Positions 62,282 to 64,000 of a DNA stretch of 64,000 nucleotides are shown piece by piece; the stretch's first letter is position 1, and the number at the start of each line of letters is the position of its first letter. Location: positions 48,434-112,433 of the forward strand of contig CAJJZP010000007.1 of NCBI GenBank assembly GCA_905197665.1, written 5' to 3'. The position numbers were made by a program, and so were the translations under genes. The notes under the pieces were generated by a model. The model had not been told where the DNA came from. It saw only the letters and a list, made by a program, of their open reading frames with translations, and ran no database searches. Source of the DNA: an uncultured Collinsella sp. (GTDB lineage: Bacteria; Actinomycetota; Coriobacteriia; Coriobacteriales; Coriobacteriaceae).

Positions 62282-62343
62282 GGGATTAGGTGTCTGCCGC
62301 CACAAGAATCGAGGCGTAGCAGGATAGACATACGACAGCGAGC

Positions 62344-62439
62344 GAGCCGCATTTGCGCCAAGGTGACGTGAAATGAGAGGGCGCTGACCTTTTGGTCGCG
62401 CCCTCGAAATTGAACGTCAGATTGGCGTGAATGCGGCTC
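62344..62439 (+). other. Nested long hairpin after the aminotransferase gene
   Basis: Outer arms 62344-62369 and 62414-62439 (GAGCCGCATT...CGCCAA..TGACGT and complement) enclose GAGGGCGC/GCGCCCTC with GACC TTTT GGTC at its tip. The outer stem has G-U pairs only when read as plus-strand RNA. It contains another AATTGAAC at 62408. It could be a terminator-like end structure or a small RNA. Confidence 0.5.
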
Positions 62440-62454
62440 CCGCAGCGTCAAGTG

Positions 62455-62481
62455 GTCCGCCGTTCGGTAGAACGGCGGAAC
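62455..62481. repeat. Hairpin repeat GTTCCGCCGTTCTACCG
   Basis: GTCCGCCGTT, CGGTAG, AACGGCGGAA(C); minus-strand reading GTTCCGCCGTTCTACCGAAC. It directly abuts the deformylase stop and is partly repeated at 36079-36097. Confidence 0.6.
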
Positions 62482-62891
62482 TAGATCACAATTCCGTTGC
62501 AGTGGTCGATTTCGTGTTGGATGATCTCGGCGGTGTAACCCGAGAAGTTTTTGATGCGGTGGACGAAGTTCTCGTCCAAATACTCCACCTTAATGCGACG
62601 ATAGCGGGTACAGGGACGCTCTCCAGCCAGCGAAAGGCATCCTTCGCTCGTCTGATAGGCATTGACCTGCTCAAGAATTTGAGGGTTGTACATCAACAGC
62701 GCCCTGTTGCCATCCTTTACGCAGATGATGCGTTTGCGCACGCCGATCATGTTGGCGGCGAGACCCACGCACTCGTGCTCATGCTCATGGAGCGTATCCA
62801 GGAGGTCCTGCCCGGTCACGGCGTCATCGGGACCCGCGTCTTCGGAAGGCGGGCGTAAAAAGAACTCGGATTTCATGATGGGCTTAATCAT
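62481..62891 (-). CDS. def: Peptide deformylase
   Basis: 136 residues from the ATG at 62891 (AAGGAG upstream). GLAANMIGV, EGCLSL and IQHEIDHCNGIVI give the metal ligands Cys and two His plus the catalytic Glu. It should remove formyl groups from nascent chains. At 136 residues it is shorter than typical type I enzymes. No fmt gene is adjacent. The degenerate homologue is at 54650. Confidence 0.9.
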   Translation of the reverse strand: MIKPIMKSEFFLRPPSEDAGPDDAVTGQDLLDTLHEHEHECVGLAANMIGVRKRIICVKDGNRALLMYNPQILEQVNAYQTSEGCLSLAGERPCTRYRRIKVEYLDENFVHRIKNFSGYTAEIIQHEIDHCNGIVI

Positions 62892-63105
62892 GGCGGGCTC
62901 CTTAAGGTGGACACGTTTGGTTCAGGTCATGATACCGCGACATGTCGCATTAATGTGTGCACATAGATTCTGCAGCTAGATTGGCGGGCGACACCATAAA
63001 CTAATGGACGTTTTGCCGAGAGGCATGAATGTTTAAAGCGCAAAGAGTGCGCGACGGGCCCCGCGAATGGGGCGATGATGCCCGAGAGGGCCAAGAAGGA
63101 GTCTC

Positions 63106-64000
63106 ATGTCCGAGAACGAAGAGATCATGAACGAGACCGAGAACGAGACCATGGCTGCCGAGGTTGAGGCAGTCGAGACCGTGGAGACCGAAGCTGCCGA
63201 GGTTGAGGCTGCTGACGAGGTTTCCGCCGAGGAGGAGGCCGAGGTTGTCGAGGCCGCCGTTGATTACGATGACGAAGAGCTGATGGACAAGATGCAGAAG
63301 GCCGCCCGCCTGCTGCGTAGCCGTCGCTTTGCTATTTCCAAGGAGGAGGAGGCCAAGGCCGAGCGCATGGCAAACATCGAGCGCGCCATCAAGCTCCTTG
63401 ACCTCAAGCCCAAGATGGAGCAGAAGGAGATGTCCGACCTGCTGGGCATGCGCCTCCGTGAGCTCGATGGCCTGATGGCCGAGGCCGAGGCTGCCGATCT
63501 GGTCGGCCGCATCGACGACGCCGAGGGCGATATGCGCAAGATCGTCGTCTTCGCTGCCGAGGATGCTGCCGAGGGCCTGGTCGAGCTTGCCAACAAGAAG
63601 GAGAAGCTCCTGCCCGAGCTTTCTTATGAGGAGGCCACCGAGCTGATGGCCGCCCTCGATAAGGTTATCGCTCCGCTTGTCGCCATGGGCTTGGACGAGG
63701 ACCGCGGTCCTCGTGGCGGCCGTGACGAGCGCGGTGGCCGTGGCGGTGACCGTGGCGGTCGCGGCGGCTTTGGCGATCGCGGTGGCCGTGGCGGTGACCG
63801 CGGCGGTCGCGGCGGCGATCGCGGCGGCCGTGGCGGCTTTGGCGACCGTGGCGGCGACCGCGGCGGTCGCGGCGGCTTTGGCGGCAACCGTGGTGGCTTT
63901 GGCGACCGTGGCGGCAACCGTGGCGGCTTCGGCGGCAACCGTGGCGGCGACCGCGGCGGGCGCGGTGGTGATCGCGGCGGCCGCAACGGGGGCGGCTTCC
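63106..64000 (+). CDS. Acidic winged-helix protein with RGG-rich tail, runs off window
   Basis: At least 298 residues from the ATG at 63106 (AAGAAGGAG upstream); the reading stays open to the end. Residues 1-55 are Glu/Ala/Val-rich and highly acidic. About 60-170 resemble a MarR-like winged helix (KMEQKEMSDLLGMRLREL, LVGRIDDAEGDMRKIVVFA). From about 202 the protein is almost only RGG, GFGD, GGN and GGD units. Such tails bind RNA and promote condensation in eukaryotic and bacterial RNA-binding proteins. The codons vary, so selection appears to act on the amino acids. Function is unknown. Confidence 0.75.
   Translation, partial: MSENEEIMNETENETMAAEVEAVETVETEAAEVEAADEVSAEEEAEVVEAAVDYDDEELMDKMQKAARLLRSRRFAISKEEEAKAERMANIERAIKLLDLKPKMEQKEMSDLLGMRLRELDGLMAEAEAADLVGRIDDAEGDMRKIVVFAAEDAAEGLVELANKKEKLLPELSYEEATELMAALDKVIAPLVAMGLDEDRGPRGGRDERGGRGGDRGGRGGFGDRGGRGGDRGGRGGDRGGRGGFGDRGGDRGGRGGFGGNRGGFGDRGGNRGGFGGNRGGDRGGRGGDRGGRNGGGF

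Noticed and set aside
61037..62305. Minus-strand open reading of 422 codons over the aminotransferase
   Set aside because: Composition typical of antisense shadows; the sense frame has all catalytic residues.

Overview
The window is a high-GC bacterial chromosome segment, apart from one AT-richer stretch at about 30.6-33.7 kb. The gene content (bile salt hydrolase, periplasmic-domain hybrid kinases, LAATG-type surface protein, KUP and ClC transporters, many short GGGAC-core palindromic repeats) suggests a gut Coriobacteriia member, most likely Collinsella or a close relative. That assignment is inference from protein families, not from a marker gene. No rRNA, tRNA or CRISPR array was recognised.

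Layout. 0.2-6.7 kb: two sensory systems. One is a solute-binding lipoprotein translationally coupled to a hybrid histidine kinase. The other is a single hybrid kinase carrying two solute-binding domains; a Nim-like flavoprotein lies between them. 6.7-12.4 kb: ion channel, LOG-family hydrolase, ClC protein, EamA exporter and a GntR(YtrA)-ABC transporter operon with its own operator. 12.4-16.7 kb: an unusual alternating 15-mer repeat array ahead of prfC, a possible preQ1-type riboswitch ahead of a VUT-family queuosine-precursor transporter, a short-chain dehydrogenase and ung. 16.8-24 kb: EamA/LysR divergent pair, MATE exporter, two rRNA methyltransferases, small membrane proteins, a GNAT enzyme and a candidate minus-strand ncRNA. 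24-29.9 kb: TetM/EF-G-like GTPase, AAA ATPase and class II UvrA, each ending in or beside the same 31-bp palindrome.

29.9-33.8 kb is an AT-richer island: a serine recombinase, an FxLYD-like lipoprotein, a DUF4230-like protein, a 43-residue ORF and an unrecognised 353-residue protein, bounded by two copies of the palindrome. 33.8-37.4 kb: trmL, a COG0523 GTPase, an ArsC-like protein lacking its cysteine, an FMN reductase, an IS30 remnant and a DUF3784-like protein. 37.7-43.3 kb: two paralogous c-di-GMP proteins and a patatin. 43.4-45.5 kb: a thiamin salvage operon (thiM, thiamine-binding protein, thiE) under a TPP riboswitch with terminator. 45.6-50.2 kb: HAD phosphatase, LysR, MetE-like methyltransferase and uracil permease. 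50.3-56.2 kb: esterase, large beta-helical surface protein with sorting signal, purine permease, degenerate peptide deformylase and bile salt hydrolase. 56.2-64 kb: KUP transporter, a second EamA/LysR pair, an XRE-aminotransferase fusion with a second internal start, a canonical peptide deformylase, and a winged-helix protein with an RGG-rich tail that runs off the end.

Most genes are housekeeping or transport. The most unusual signals are the repeat architecture (palindromes that supply or abut stop codons, the 40-bp alternating array, decamer arrays), the dual-start aminotransferase, the AT-rich island, the candidate ncRNA and the RGG protein.
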